DNA from: a bacterium 1xD8-48
GTDB lineage: Bacteria; Bacillota; Clostridia; Lachnospirales; Lachnospiraceae
Assembly: GCA_009917455.1 (NCBI GenBank)
Contig: QZDS01000033.1
Coordinates: forward strand, 1 to 54,563
Direction of reading: 5' to 3'
DNA length: 54,563 nt
The position numbers and the translations under genes were made by a program. The notes beneath the pieces were generated by a model. The model had not been told where the DNA came from and did no database searches. It worked only from the letters and a program-made list of their open reading frames with translations. Shown one piece after another: positions 16,806 through 24,388 of the stretch; position 1 is the stretch's first letter; every line of letters starts with the position of its first letter.

Positions 16806-18734
16806 CTATTCAACCAGTGTCAGATTATAAAGAGCTGCAATTCCGTAACCGTCTGTACAATCGGTAGGAGGAATATTGGTTCCGTCATCTTTCATCGGAT
16901 ATCCTGTCCATACGGATTCATTTACAATGTAGAATAATTCCGGTCTGTACATAAGTGCAAAGTTAGGAACGTCTGTCAGATAAATCTCGTTCAGTCTTGT
17001 GTAGTATTCTTTCAGAGTAGCTTCATCTGTCTCAAGCGGAATCTTCGCAAGAATTTCATCTGCTTCATCATTTCTGTAACGTCCCCAGTTACCGCTCCAG
17101 TTTACTGCAAGGTCAGCGTACTGGCTGCTTAAGAACTGCATACAACGTCCCCAGGGGTTGGTAATAGAAGAACCTGAAGGAGAGTTCATACAAATATCAA
17201 AATTACCTGTTGTAATATCATCGTAGAATGTGTTGGTATCCGGGAAGAATGTCTGGATATCAATACCAATCTTCTTGGCGGAAGCTGCTACGATTTCAAG
17301 GGATGCCATCCAGTCTGTCCATCCGTCAGGACATTCAGCCTTGAAAGAAAGAGGCGTTCCGTTGTACTCGCGGATTCCGTCGCCGTCGCTGTCAACGATA
17401 CCTGCTTCGTCAAGCAGAGCGTTTGCGCCATCGACGTCATTTCCTGCAAACTGCAAATCTTTTACCGCATCATGGTCATACAGAGCCTGCTCACCGTCTG
17501 TAGGGTTCATGGTTGAACGGGGAACATCAGTGAAAGTAGGAGACTGATTGGACATTGCGGAAGCAATAATCTGGTCATAATCAGTTGCCATTGCGATTGC
17601 TTTTCTTACTTCTACCTGGTCAAGACCGGGTCTCTCAACGTTCATCCAGCAGGAAGGCATGGTAGCGCACTGTCCGTAAGGAGGCTCGTCAATGTATGTA
17701 GTAATAGGAAGGTTCTTCTCTTCCCAGAGTTTCTGAACGTCGGTTGTGAACTGCTGGCAAACGTCAACGTCGCCTGCCTCTAACGCAACCTGACCTGCAT
17801 TGTTATCGGCGTAAATCACGTGAGCGATATACTTCGGTGCAGGAAGTTTTCCCCACATGGAAGCAGCCTGACCCCAGTAATTCTCGTCTCTGATGAATAC
17901 AACCTTCTGGTCGTCATCGAAGAAAGGCATGTAAGGACCGGAAGCAACAAGGTCTTCCATCTTGTCAAGTTTCATAGCTTCCTTATCGGAATTGTTTCTT
18001 CCTTCAACAGTCTCAAGATATGCTTTCTGCATAACGTACATCTGCTGAAGAAGCTGCTGAACCTTCAGAGGATTTGCCGGGTTTCCCGCATCGTCCAGCT
18101 TGCTCACGATAGATACGGTAGTATCGTCAACTGCTACCATGGATTCAACATAATTTGAAAAATCCAGGCCGAGAGAAGATTCGTATTTTACATTGGCATC
18201 CCAGGTATAAACAACATCTTCTGCCGTAAGAGCCGTTCCGTCGCTCCAGTGAGCATCGGCATTCAGCTTAACAGTCATACTGTTCATGGAATCGTCATCC
18301 CAGGACCAGTCTGTTGCAAGAAGCGGATAAAGCTGTCCGTCTAACATATTGAACATGAACAACGTCTCGTAAATCAGTGTACGGGAAGAATCCTTCTGCT
18401 GAACACACATCGGGTTGTTGGAGTTCGTCGAGAACGGGTTCCAGTCATTGATGGTTCCCCACTGCTGTCCGGCAAAATACAATGTCTCGTTTCTCGGTGT
18501 GCTGTTGGTATCGCCTGCAGACGCGGTATCGCCCGCAGCAGCATCATCGGTAGCAGCAGCGTCGTCTGTTGCCGCTGCGTCGTCGGTAGCAGTATCATCT
18601 GCCGCCGTATCGTCCGTTGTGGCCGGAGTATCACTTGTTGTTGGTTCGGAGCCGCCGCCACAGCCCGCCAGCAGTGATGCCGTCATAGCCAGGGTTGCAA
18701 ATAGTGCAACCAGTCTTTTAGTGCGTGATTTCAT
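16806..18734 (-). CDS. Dpp/Opp-type extracellular solute-binding lipoprotein (SBP_bac_5)
   Basis: A 642-residue lipoprotein. The signal is lipobox-ended (LLAGCGGGS, Cys about 25), followed by a linker of about 50 residues made of repeated Asp, Ala and Thr, which tethers the binding domain away from the membrane. The body is a family 5 solute-binding protein, with HWSDGTALTAEDVVYTWD and, later, the paired domains typical of peptide and oligosaccharide binders. Long family members such as this sometimes bind sugars; the sugar-gene neighbourhood supports that but does not prove it. ATG 18734 has AGGAGG upstream and a sigma-A-like promoter at 18822-18850. Confidence 0.9.
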   Translation of the reverse strand: MKSRTKRLVALFATLAMTASLLAGCGGGSEPTTSDTPATTDDTAADDTATDDAAATDDAAATDDAAAGDTASAGDTNSTPRNETLYFAGQQWGTINDWNPFSTNSNNPMCVQQKDSSRTLIYETLFMFNMLDGQLYPLLATDWSWDDDSMNSMTVKLNADAHWSDGTALTAEDVVYTWDANVKYESSLGLDFSNYVESMVAVDDTTVSIVSKLDDAGNPANPLKVQQLLQQMYVMQKAYLETVEGRNNSDKEAMKLDKMEDLVASGPYMPFFDDDQKVVFIRDENYWGQAASMWGKLPAPKYIAHVIYADNNAGQVALEAGDVDVCQQFTTDVQKLWEEKNLPITTYIDEPPYGQCATMPSCWMNVERPGLDQVEVRKAIAMATDYDQIIASAMSNQSPTFTDVPRSTMNPTDGEQALYDHDAVKDLQFAGNDVDGANALLDEAGIVDSDGDGIREYNGTPLSFKAECPDGWTDWMASLEIVAASAKKIGIDIQTFFPDTNTFYDDITTGNFDICMNSPSGSSITNPWGRCMQFLSSQYADLAVNWSGNWGRYRNDEADEILAKIPLETDEATLKEYYTRLNEIYLTDVPNFALMYRPELFYIVNESVWTGYPMKDDGTNIPPTDCTDGYGIAALYNLTLVE

Positions 18735-18821
18735 AACTTTTTATACCTCCTGTTTTTTCGGAATAACAACCCGCCTTATTTCAGGATACTTCCAGGCCGG
18801 GTTATTTTCCTGTCTTTTTAG

Positions 18822-18850
18822 AGAATAGCATATTTGTACAGAAAAAGCAA
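18822..18850 (-). promoter_or_regulatory. Promoter of the transporter operon
   Basis: Minus-strand -35 TTGCTT (18850-18845), 17-bp spacer, -10 TATTCT (18827-18822). The roughly 80-base leader contains a possible AATAAC/GTTATT-based hairpin at about 18763-18803. Confidence 0.6.
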
Positions 18851-18938
18851 CAAAAAAAAGAAAGATATGAAATTTTTGCACAAAGCAAACTATCATATCT
18901 TTCCCTGTCATGTCAAATGCGATATTACCGCTGTTTTC

Positions 18939-20021
18939 CTATTCCCACACACTATTTCCGAGGCCGTTAATAAATCCTGACAATTCCAGAGCCATATTCA
19001 TCGCTTCCTGCACTCTTATGTGCCCCGGCGTCCCTCTTCCGTTCATACTGTAAAGAAAATGCACGATTCTGGAATCGTTCAATTCCGCGCATACTTTCCC
19101 GATGCTTCTGTCCCATCCCGCATTATGGTTCAAAATCGTGGTGGACAGCACTATCCATGCTTTCGGGTACAATTCCCTTAAAGAAAGTATCCATTCCTTA
19201 TACTTTCTTCTCCATTCCCTGGCCTTCTCCCCCTGTTCATCCTGCATGATATCCACCGGATATGCATCATTTTGCCCGATTGCAACAACCACCACATGGG
19301 GCGTATAGCGGTTGAAATTCCAGTCCTTACGCTCCCCTTCCTCCTGATAAAACCGCACCTTTCTGTAGCAGCTCTCCATCCCAATCTTTCCGTCCATCAG
19401 ATAGCCCGTGCCGTCGCTCAGCGCAATCCCGCCCTGAGCTACCAGATGAACTCTTGCATGGAGCAGGCGCGCCGTCGCCCAGGCATAGGAAAAATAGGCG
19501 TTGGAAAACTCTCCTTCATTCTCCGGGTCTTCCTTTCCGCAGAAAGCCGTCGCCTCCGCCACCTCCCCGGCGGTCACGGAATCCCCGTAAAATTCCATCT
19601 TCTTTCCCGGCAGCGGTCTGGCTTTTACCACCCTCGCCCCGTATTCCAGAAGAAAGCCTAAAAAAGCGTATTCATGGCAGTTATCCATTCTTTTAAACAG
19701 GGTAATCATGTGCTCCGTGCCTTTATCCAGATTTTCCGCAAGGGTGAGAACCACAGGCTCCCCGTCCTTTTCCAGTTCAATGCTGCTCTGGGTATCGTTA
19801 ATAAGCACGCCCAAAAAGGAACGGTGGTAGTACCGCTTATTGATTACCACCGCTCTGACGCTGGAAGATCCCGTAAAGGCCATCCGCACAAAGCTTCCCG
19901 GCATGGTAAACGCCGGCGCGTCCGCATCCTCGTCGTCAATTCTTCCGCAGTACTGCAGTTCGTCACAGGTGGGCTCCACCAGACGCTCCCTGTCCTTATC
20001 ATATTCGTTCCACCGGTTCAT
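18939..20021 (-). CDS. CE2-like SGNH esterase
   Basis: A 360-residue protein. The N-terminal half is a beta-sandwich of the kind found in carbohydrate esterase family 2. The SGNH catalytic part has GDSVTAGE (nucleophile Ser, block I), an Asn in GQNDAYP (block III) and TPGHIRVQEAM near the C-terminus (His, block V). This family removes acetyl groups from plant polysaccharides. There is no signal peptide, so the enzyme would act in the cytoplasm on imported oligosaccharides, fitting the transporter next door. Start 20021 has GGAGG eight bases upstream; a longer frame from 20174 lacks one. Confidence 0.78.
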   Translation of the reverse strand: MNRWNEYDKDRERLVEPTCDELQYCGRIDDEDADAPAFTMPGSFVRMAFTGSSSVRAVVINKRYYHRSFLGVLINDTQSSIELEKDGEPVVLTLAENLDKGTEHMITLFKRMDNCHEYAFLGFLLEYGARVVKARPLPGKKMEFYGDSVTAGEVAEATAFCGKEDPENEGEFSNAYFSYAWATARLLHARVHLVAQGGIALSDGTGYLMDGKIGMESCYRKVRFYQEEGERKDWNFNRYTPHVVVVAIGQNDAYPVDIMQDEQGEKAREWRRKYKEWILSLRELYPKAWIVLSTTILNHNAGWDRSIGKVCAELNDSRIVHFLYSMNGRGTPGHIRVQEAMNMALELSGFINGLGNSVWE

Positions 20022-20189
20022 TTTCTTTTCCTCCGTTTCTTTCCCTTTCCATTCCTTTTCGTTTGTTTTCAGTGTACTATATTTACCTCCCTGAAAAAAG
20101 ACCTTTTTGCAAAAAGACAGAGCCTGTCGAACAAACAGCCCCTGCCTTTTTATAATTATGAAATTTGTATGCAATTTATTGTATACAGT

Positions 20190-20333
20190 TTATACTTTGT
20201 GCCCGCACCCTCCGCACTTTGCGCAGTCGCATCCGCACTGCAGAGATTTCCCGCTCTTCTTTTCCCGTATCATTTTTCTTACGGCCAATCCCACAATAAC
20301 AGCCAGGACTGCCGCCGTGATTGCTGTTCCCAT
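20190..20333 (-). CDS. FeoB-associated Cys-rich membrane protein
   Basis: A 47-residue peptide: one membrane helix (AITAAVLAVIVGLAVRKMI), a basic stretch, then a Cys-rich tail QCGCDCAKCGGCG. This matches the FeoB-associated Cys-rich family that normally accompanies the ferrous iron transporter FeoB; no feoB is in the window. ATG 20333 follows AGGAGG by six bases. Its promoter is overlapped by an inverted-repeat operator and it is divergent from a DtxR-family regulator gene, so iron-responsive repression is likely. Confidence 0.85.
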   Translation of the reverse strand: MGTAITAAVLAVIVGLAVRKMIREKKSGKSLQCGCDCAKCGGCGHKV

Positions 20334-20395
20334 AGCAAACCTCCTCGTTTACAATTCCTGTCACTATTTTGCCCTTACCGTTCTTCCTTCTTAAG

Positions 20396-20426
20396 TTAGT
20401 ATATTCTAATTACTATTAGTTGTCAA
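20396..20426 (-). promoter_or_regulatory. Promoter of the Cys-rich peptide gene under a DtxR-like operator
   Basis: Minus-strand -35 TTGACA (20426-20421), 17-bp spacer, -10 TATACT (20403-20398). Two overlapping inverted repeats cover the spacer and -10: TTAG-N6-CTAA (20396-20409) and CTAAT-N4-ATTAG (20406-20419). The TTAG/CTAA cores resemble DtxR/IdeR-family sites. Confidence 0.65.
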
Positions 20427-20526
20427 TAATCATTTTTCCAAATTTTTAATATTTGTTAAGCAGTTTTTATGATATAATAAATTACACTACAGAAAAGAAA
20501 ATGCAACGCGTAGGAATGAGGAAAAT

Positions 20527-20889
20527 ATGAACAACAGCGAATCTTCGGAAAATTATCTGGAAACAATATTAATATTGAGCAAATCCCGCCCTGTTGTCCG
20601 TTCGGTGGATATCGCCGAGGAACTGGGTTTTAAAAAGTCAAGCGTCAGCGTCGCCATGAAAAACCTGCGCGAACGGGAACATATTACCGTCACAAAGGAA
20701 GGGTTTATTTATCTGACACAGACGGGCCGGGAAATTGCGGAAATGATTTACGAGCGTCACGAGCTGTTTACCAAATGGCTGACAAGTCTGGGCGTTGACG
20801 AAAAAATCGCCGCACAGGACGCCTGTAAAATCGAACACGTTTTAAGCCGGGAAAGCTTTGAAGCTATCAAGAAGCATATAGCCATGTGA
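20527..20889 (+). CDS. DtxR/MntR-family metal-dependent repressor
   Basis: A 120-residue protein starting MNNSESSENYLETILILSK, the characteristic YLETI entry of DtxR/MntR proteins. It has a winged helix (RSVDIAEELGFKKSSVSVAMK, abridged) and the dimerisation segment with the metal-ligand region (Glu/His in YERHELFTKWL, and C-K-I-E-H at about 102-106). It lacks the SH3-like domain of full DtxR, so it is the short MntR/IdeR-like form. The gene is divergent from the Cys-rich peptide gene. A TATAAT (20473-20478) lies upstream. Iron is the more likely metal because of the Feo-type neighbour. Confidence 0.85.
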   Translation: MNNSESSENYLETILILSKSRPVVRSVDIAEELGFKKSSVSVAMKNLREREHITVTKEGFIYLTQTGREIAEMIYERHELFTKWLTSLGVDEKIAAQDACKIEHVLSRESFEAIKKHIAM

Positions 20890-20896
20890 AAGTATT

Positions 20897-21880
20897 ATGA
20901 ATAATTCATCTTTTCAGAAAAACACAGCCATACTTAAAGATTCGGAATTTCACGCCGCCATGACAAAAAAGGTGGAGCCTTTTCTTGCCGGAATCTGCCA
21001 AAGCGGATATCTGGAAGTGCCGGGGGGAATGCTTTACTATGAAGCCTACTGCCCGAAGGAGGCGAAAGGCGTAATCGTCATCAGCCATGGCTTCAGTGAA
21101 TCCATAGAAAAATATAAAGAAGTCATTTACTATTTTGTAATTGCGGGATATCGGGTGTATCTGGCCGACCACCGGGGACACGGACGCTCCCTGCGGGATA
21201 CCCGTCACCCTCACATGGTTCATGTGAGACAGTTTACCGACTACGTGGACAATCTGCATACCTTTGTCCAAAAAGCGGTAATACCCTTCTGCAGCGGTCT
21301 GCCTCTTTATTTGTATGCCCATTCCATGGGCGGCTGTATCGGCGCCCTTTATCTGGAAACCTACCCGGCCACTTTTCAAAAGGCAATCCTGACCTCGCCC
21401 ATGCTGGGTATTATCCTGGCGGTTCCCGCCCCCTGTGCCCTTGCCCTCGGACGGATTCTGACCGGTCTTCGCAAGGACGACAGCTATGCTTTTGGTCAGA
21501 GCGCCTACTCTCCTGATGAAAAATTTGAGGATAGCTGCAGCACAAGCCTGCCCAGATACCAATATTATCAGAAAAAAAGAGCCGCCAACCCGCTGTTTCA
21601 GACCAGCGGCGCAAGCTACGGATGGTCTTATCAGGCCCTTATTGCCTGCCGGTCCGCCACACAGAAAAGGAACTGCGCCAGAATAACAGCCCCCGTTCTT
21701 GTTTTCCAGTCTCTGGACGACCATCTTGTGAAAGCGTCTTCCATAAGACGTTTTGCGGCGCAGACCCCGTCTGCAAGCCTCATACAGATAGAAGGAAGCC
21801 GGCACGAGATTTATAACAGCCCTTCCCATGTGCTTACGGGCTATTATCAGGCTCTTTTTCGCTTTTTACAGGATGACTAA
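20897..21880 (+). CDS. Alpha/beta hydrolase of the lysophospholipase / monoacylglycerol lipase type
   Basis: A 327-residue alpha/beta hydrolase (Hydrolase_4 group). HGFSESIEKYKEVIYYF, the DHRGHGRSL motif at about 96-104, the nucleophile elbow AHSMGG (about 142), the acid in LDDHLV and the His in GSRHEIYN are all present, so the triad is complete. Such enzymes cleave monoacyl lipids or esters. It begins seven bases after the DtxR gene stop and is read with it, which may be simple transcription linkage. A small membrane protein gene follows. Confidence 0.85.
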   Translation: MNNSSFQKNTAILKDSEFHAAMTKKVEPFLAGICQSGYLEVPGGMLYYEAYCPKEAKGVIVISHGFSESIEKYKEVIYYFVIAGYRVYLADHRGHGRSLRDTRHPHMVHVRQFTDYVDNLHTFVQKAVIPFCSGLPLYLYAHSMGGCIGALYLETYPATFQKAILTSPMLGIILAVPAPCALALGRILTGLRKDDSYAFGQSAYSPDEKFEDSCSTSLPRYQYYQKKRAANPLFQTSGASYGWSYQALIACRSATQKRNCARITAPVLVFQSLDDHLVKASSIRRFAAQTPSASLIQIEGSRHEIYNSPSHVLTGYYQALFRFLQDD

Positions 21881-21902
21881 ACCCATGCAAAGGAGTTTTC
21901 CC

Positions 21903-22157
21903 ATGAAGAAAAAACCGAAACAAATCGCGGCAATTATCTGTATTATTTTACTGGTTCTTTTATACGTAGCCACTCTGGTTGTTTCCCTTCTGGACTTTCC
22001 GGGCTCTGACCGTCTCTTTGCTGCCTGTCTCGTCGCCACCGTGGGACTGCCTATCCTTTTATGGATTTATATCTGGGCTTACGGCAGATTCACAAACAAA
22101 TCCACCATCGCGGAGTTTTCTCCCGAAAACGACGTTTCCGGGCGGAAAGACTCCTGA
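21903..22157 (+). CDS. Small two-helix membrane protein
   Basis: An 84-residue protein starting MKKKPKQIAAIICIILLVLL, with two membrane helices (about 8-30 and 40-60) and a hydrophilic tail. I do not recognise a family beyond that. AAAGGAG lies directly before ATG 21903. It follows the hydrolase by 22 bases and probably shares its transcript. It converges with the HAD gene ending at 22179. Confidence 0.7.
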   Translation: MKKKPKQIAAIICIILLVLLYVATLVVSLLDFPGSDRLFAACLVATVGLPILLWIYIWAYGRFTNKSTIAEFSPENDVSGRKDS

Positions 22158-22178
22158 TTTCTTTTGCTGCTTTGCCGC

Positions 22179-22778
22179 CTATGCCAGAACAGACTCCAAT
22201 TCCTCTTTTGCCTGGGCAAGATTATGGAACACAATTCCTTTCATGCCGATTTCCCTGGCCGCTTTCACGTTCTTTTCCGTATCGTCAATAAAAACGCATT
22301 CTCTCTCGTCAAGCCCGTATTTGCGGCACAGCAGATGATAAATTTCATAATCCGGTTTAACCAGTTTTTCCTGATAGGAGATAACCGCGCCGTCCGTTTT
22401 CTCCAAAAAGTCAAGCGCGCCCTGACATTTTGCAAAAGCTGTCTCGCCGAAATTGGAAATAATATAAACGCCGTATCCCCGCTCCTTTAATTCTTCAATC
22501 CACGGACACGCATAGTCATAACGCACTATCATGTCCTTCATATTCGCATAAACCTCGCGGATTTCCTTTTCCACCGCCGGATTGTTTGCAATAAACCCCG
22601 CAATCAGCTCGTCATCGCTCATTTTACCTCTGTCCATTTCATTCCAGATAGCGCTTCTGACTGTGGCGTCCGCCAACTGCTCGAACACCTCGTCCGAATA
22701 CCCGAAGCTGTGAAAATAATCCTGCCAGTGAAAACCGGCCAGTACGTTTCCAATGTCAAACACAATATTTTTTATCAT
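22179..22778 (-). CDS. HAD superfamily hydrolase
   Basis: A 199-residue HAD phosphatase. Motif I is VFDIGNVLAGF (nucleophile Asp followed by Gly instead of the usual Asp, as in a subset of YihX-like enzymes), motif II IISNFG, motif III Lys in VKPDYEIY, and motif IV FIDDTEKNV. YihX-like proteins act on sugar phosphates. Start is set at ATG 22778 with GAGGAAAAG in front. It is encoded 59 bases downstream of the LysR gene on the same strand. Confidence 0.85.
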   Translation of the reverse strand: MIKNIVFDIGNVLAGFHWQDYFHSFGYSDEVFEQLADATVRSAIWNEMDRGKMSDDELIAGFIANNPAVEKEIREVYANMKDMIVRYDYACPWIEELKERGYGVYIISNFGETAFAKCQGALDFLEKTDGAVISYQEKLVKPDYEIYHLLCRKYGLDERECVFIDDTEKNVKAAREIGMKGIVFHNLAQAKEELESVLA

Positions 22779-22836
22779 ACTTTTCCTCATTTCCGCGCCG
22801 CCTTTATGCATGGCAGCTTTCGCACTTTTCCTTTTG

Positions 22837-23718
22837 TTACGTTACTGTTCTTAAAAATTCTTCGGCAGCATGCGAAACCGGTGTTCTGCCGTTTCTCACT
22901 ACGCATATCTGCCTTTTGGGAATAATCTTGTTAAAGCGCAGCTCAAACAGTCTCCCGTCCTCCAGATATTCGGCGGCAAAATCCTTTACCACGCTTCCGA
23001 TTCCAAGCCCCCGCAGGGCAAACTGCACTATCATGTCGCTGGTGGCAAGCTCAAATTCCGGGCAAATCCTTATCCCGCTTTTTCCCAGAAAACCATCCAG
23101 ATAACTTCTGGTGCTGGTTTTTCCCTCCAGAGAAATAACAGGGAGCTTTTCCAGCTCCTGCAAATCCAGCATATGGTTTTTGTACTGGATAAACCGCCTC
23201 CCCGCCACAAACACGTCCTCAATCTCCTTTACCGGCGTCACGGAAAGCTCCCCGCCCGCCTGAAAAGGCATACTTACGGCTCCGAAATCAATCTTCCCCT
23301 GCCGCAGCAAATCAAGCGTCTCCGGTGTGGGGGCATTGGTAACCGTCACCTTGATACCGGGAAATTTTTCGTGGTACGCCTCTAAAAGGGGAAGAAGATA
23401 AAACTTTAAAGTCATGTCGCTGGCCCCGATTCTCAGCTCGCCATAATCAAGCCGGAGCATGGAGGAAAGCTTTTTCTCTCCCAATAAAATCTGTTCATAA
23501 CCGGCTTTCACATGCCTGTACAATATCTCCCCCTCCGGCGTCAGACGGATTCCTCTCGCGGAACGCACAAACAGCTTGACCATAAGGGCGCTTTCAAGCT
23601 GCTTAAGCGCCTGGCTCACCGCCGGCTGAGAAATGGACAGCTCCGTCCCCGCCATTGTCAGGCTCCCGAATCTGGCCGCATAATAAAACACTTTATAATA
23701 TTCAAGATTTTCGGACAT
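22837..23718 (-). CDS. LysR family transcriptional regulator
   Basis: A 293-residue LysR protein. The winged helix is at residues 3-60 (YYAARFGSLTMAGTELSISQP, in part) and the effector-binding domain fills the rest; SVRS-type features (GIRLTPEGEILY) are typical. No clear co-inducer type can be read off. It is followed by the HAD gene. The gene upstream on the same strand (23767-24273) is unrelated. Confidence 0.9.
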   Translation of the reverse strand: MSENLEYYKVFYYAARFGSLTMAGTELSISQPAVSQALKQLESALMVKLFVRSARGIRLTPEGEILYRHVKAGYEQILLGEKKLSSMLRLDYGELRIGASDMTLKFYLLPLLEAYHEKFPGIKVTVTNAPTPETLDLLRQGKIDFGAVSMPFQAGGELSVTPVKEIEDVFVAGRRFIQYKNHMLDLQELEKLPVISLEGKTSTRSYLDGFLGKSGIRICPEFELATSDMIVQFALRGLGIGSVVKDFAAEYLEDGRLFELRFNKIIPKRQICVVRNGRTPVSHAAEEFLRTVT

Positions 23719-23766
23719 TGCGCTCCTCTTTTCCTGCTGGTCTGCCGCTTTTCTGCCCTGCCCAAA

Positions 23767-24273
23767 TCACAGTTCAGCCCCTCTTACCCACTTCCCTTCC
23801 GGACTTCCTTTCCGCAGAAAAAGGCTCTTTTTCCCAAGAAAAGGATACATGTTCCGGCGAAGCGCCTCCCTGTCTTTTACGGCCGCCTTTTCCCCGGCCA
23901 GAACCAGAATCAGCTTCGACCTTGCATGGAAAAGCTTCAAATTCCCGGCAAGTGCCTCGAATGTCTTTTCCTCATCCAGTTCCTCATAATTTTCAAAGCA
24001 GTTATCCATCTGCAGAAAAGAAAGCGGAACCACTCTGTTTTCCATCCGCCCGTCGCTCTTCCAAAGCAGAAGATTCAGTCTCACATTGCGGAACACCTCG
24101 CTGTGGGAGCGCAGCGCCCCGGCAATCTCAAAGGCCGTCTGTTTTATGTATTCCTCCGGCTGCTGGCAGTCAGCCACAAGCGTCATTTCCAACTGGCCGC
24201 CGCCGTAATTCCCCGGCACATGGAGCACCCGCTCCACCGCGTTTTTCAGATTCATTTTAGCCGGTAAATCCAT
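23767..24273 (-). CDS. Conserved-type hypothetical protein
   Basis: A 168-residue protein starting MDLPAKMNLKNAVERVLHVPG. It has a mixed alpha/beta pattern with no signal peptide or membrane helix. The stretch LLLWKSDGRMENRVVPLSFL and the later KLILVLAGEKAAVKDREALR suggest a single globular domain. I do not recognise a family. It lies between carB and the LysR gene on the same strand and might be the last gene of that transcript, though a hairpin at 24309-24348 separates it from carB. Confidence 0.6.
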   Translation of the reverse strand: MDLPAKMNLKNAVERVLHVPGNYGGGQLEMTLVADCQQPEEYIKQTAFEIAGALRSHSEVFRNVRLNLLLWKSDGRMENRVVPLSFLQMDNCFENYEELDEEKTFEALAGNLKLFHARSKLILVLAGEKAAVKDREALRRNMYPFLGKKSLFLRKGSPEGKWVRGAEL

Positions 24274-24308
24274 ACCGCACCCCTTTTCTTTTTTCCATAA
24301 TAAGGTCA

Positions 24309-24348
24309 GGGATGCGGTATATATCCTTCAAGAAACATACCGCATCCC
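24309..24348 (-). terminator. Hairpin downstream of carB
   Basis: GGGATGCGGTAT (24309-24320) / ATACCGCATCCC (24337-24348), a 12-bp perfect stem 40 bases past the carB stop. It lacks a T-run on the minus strand, so termination is inferred from position and strength. Confidence 0.6.
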
Positions 24349-24388
24349 CGGCCACGTATCGCCGTATCCGCCGCCATTACCCTGCTTT

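Noticed and set aside
20176..20364. 62-codon minus-strand frame
   Set aside because: It is the wrong frame of the Feo-type Cys-rich peptide gene, which has the correct ribosome site and composition.
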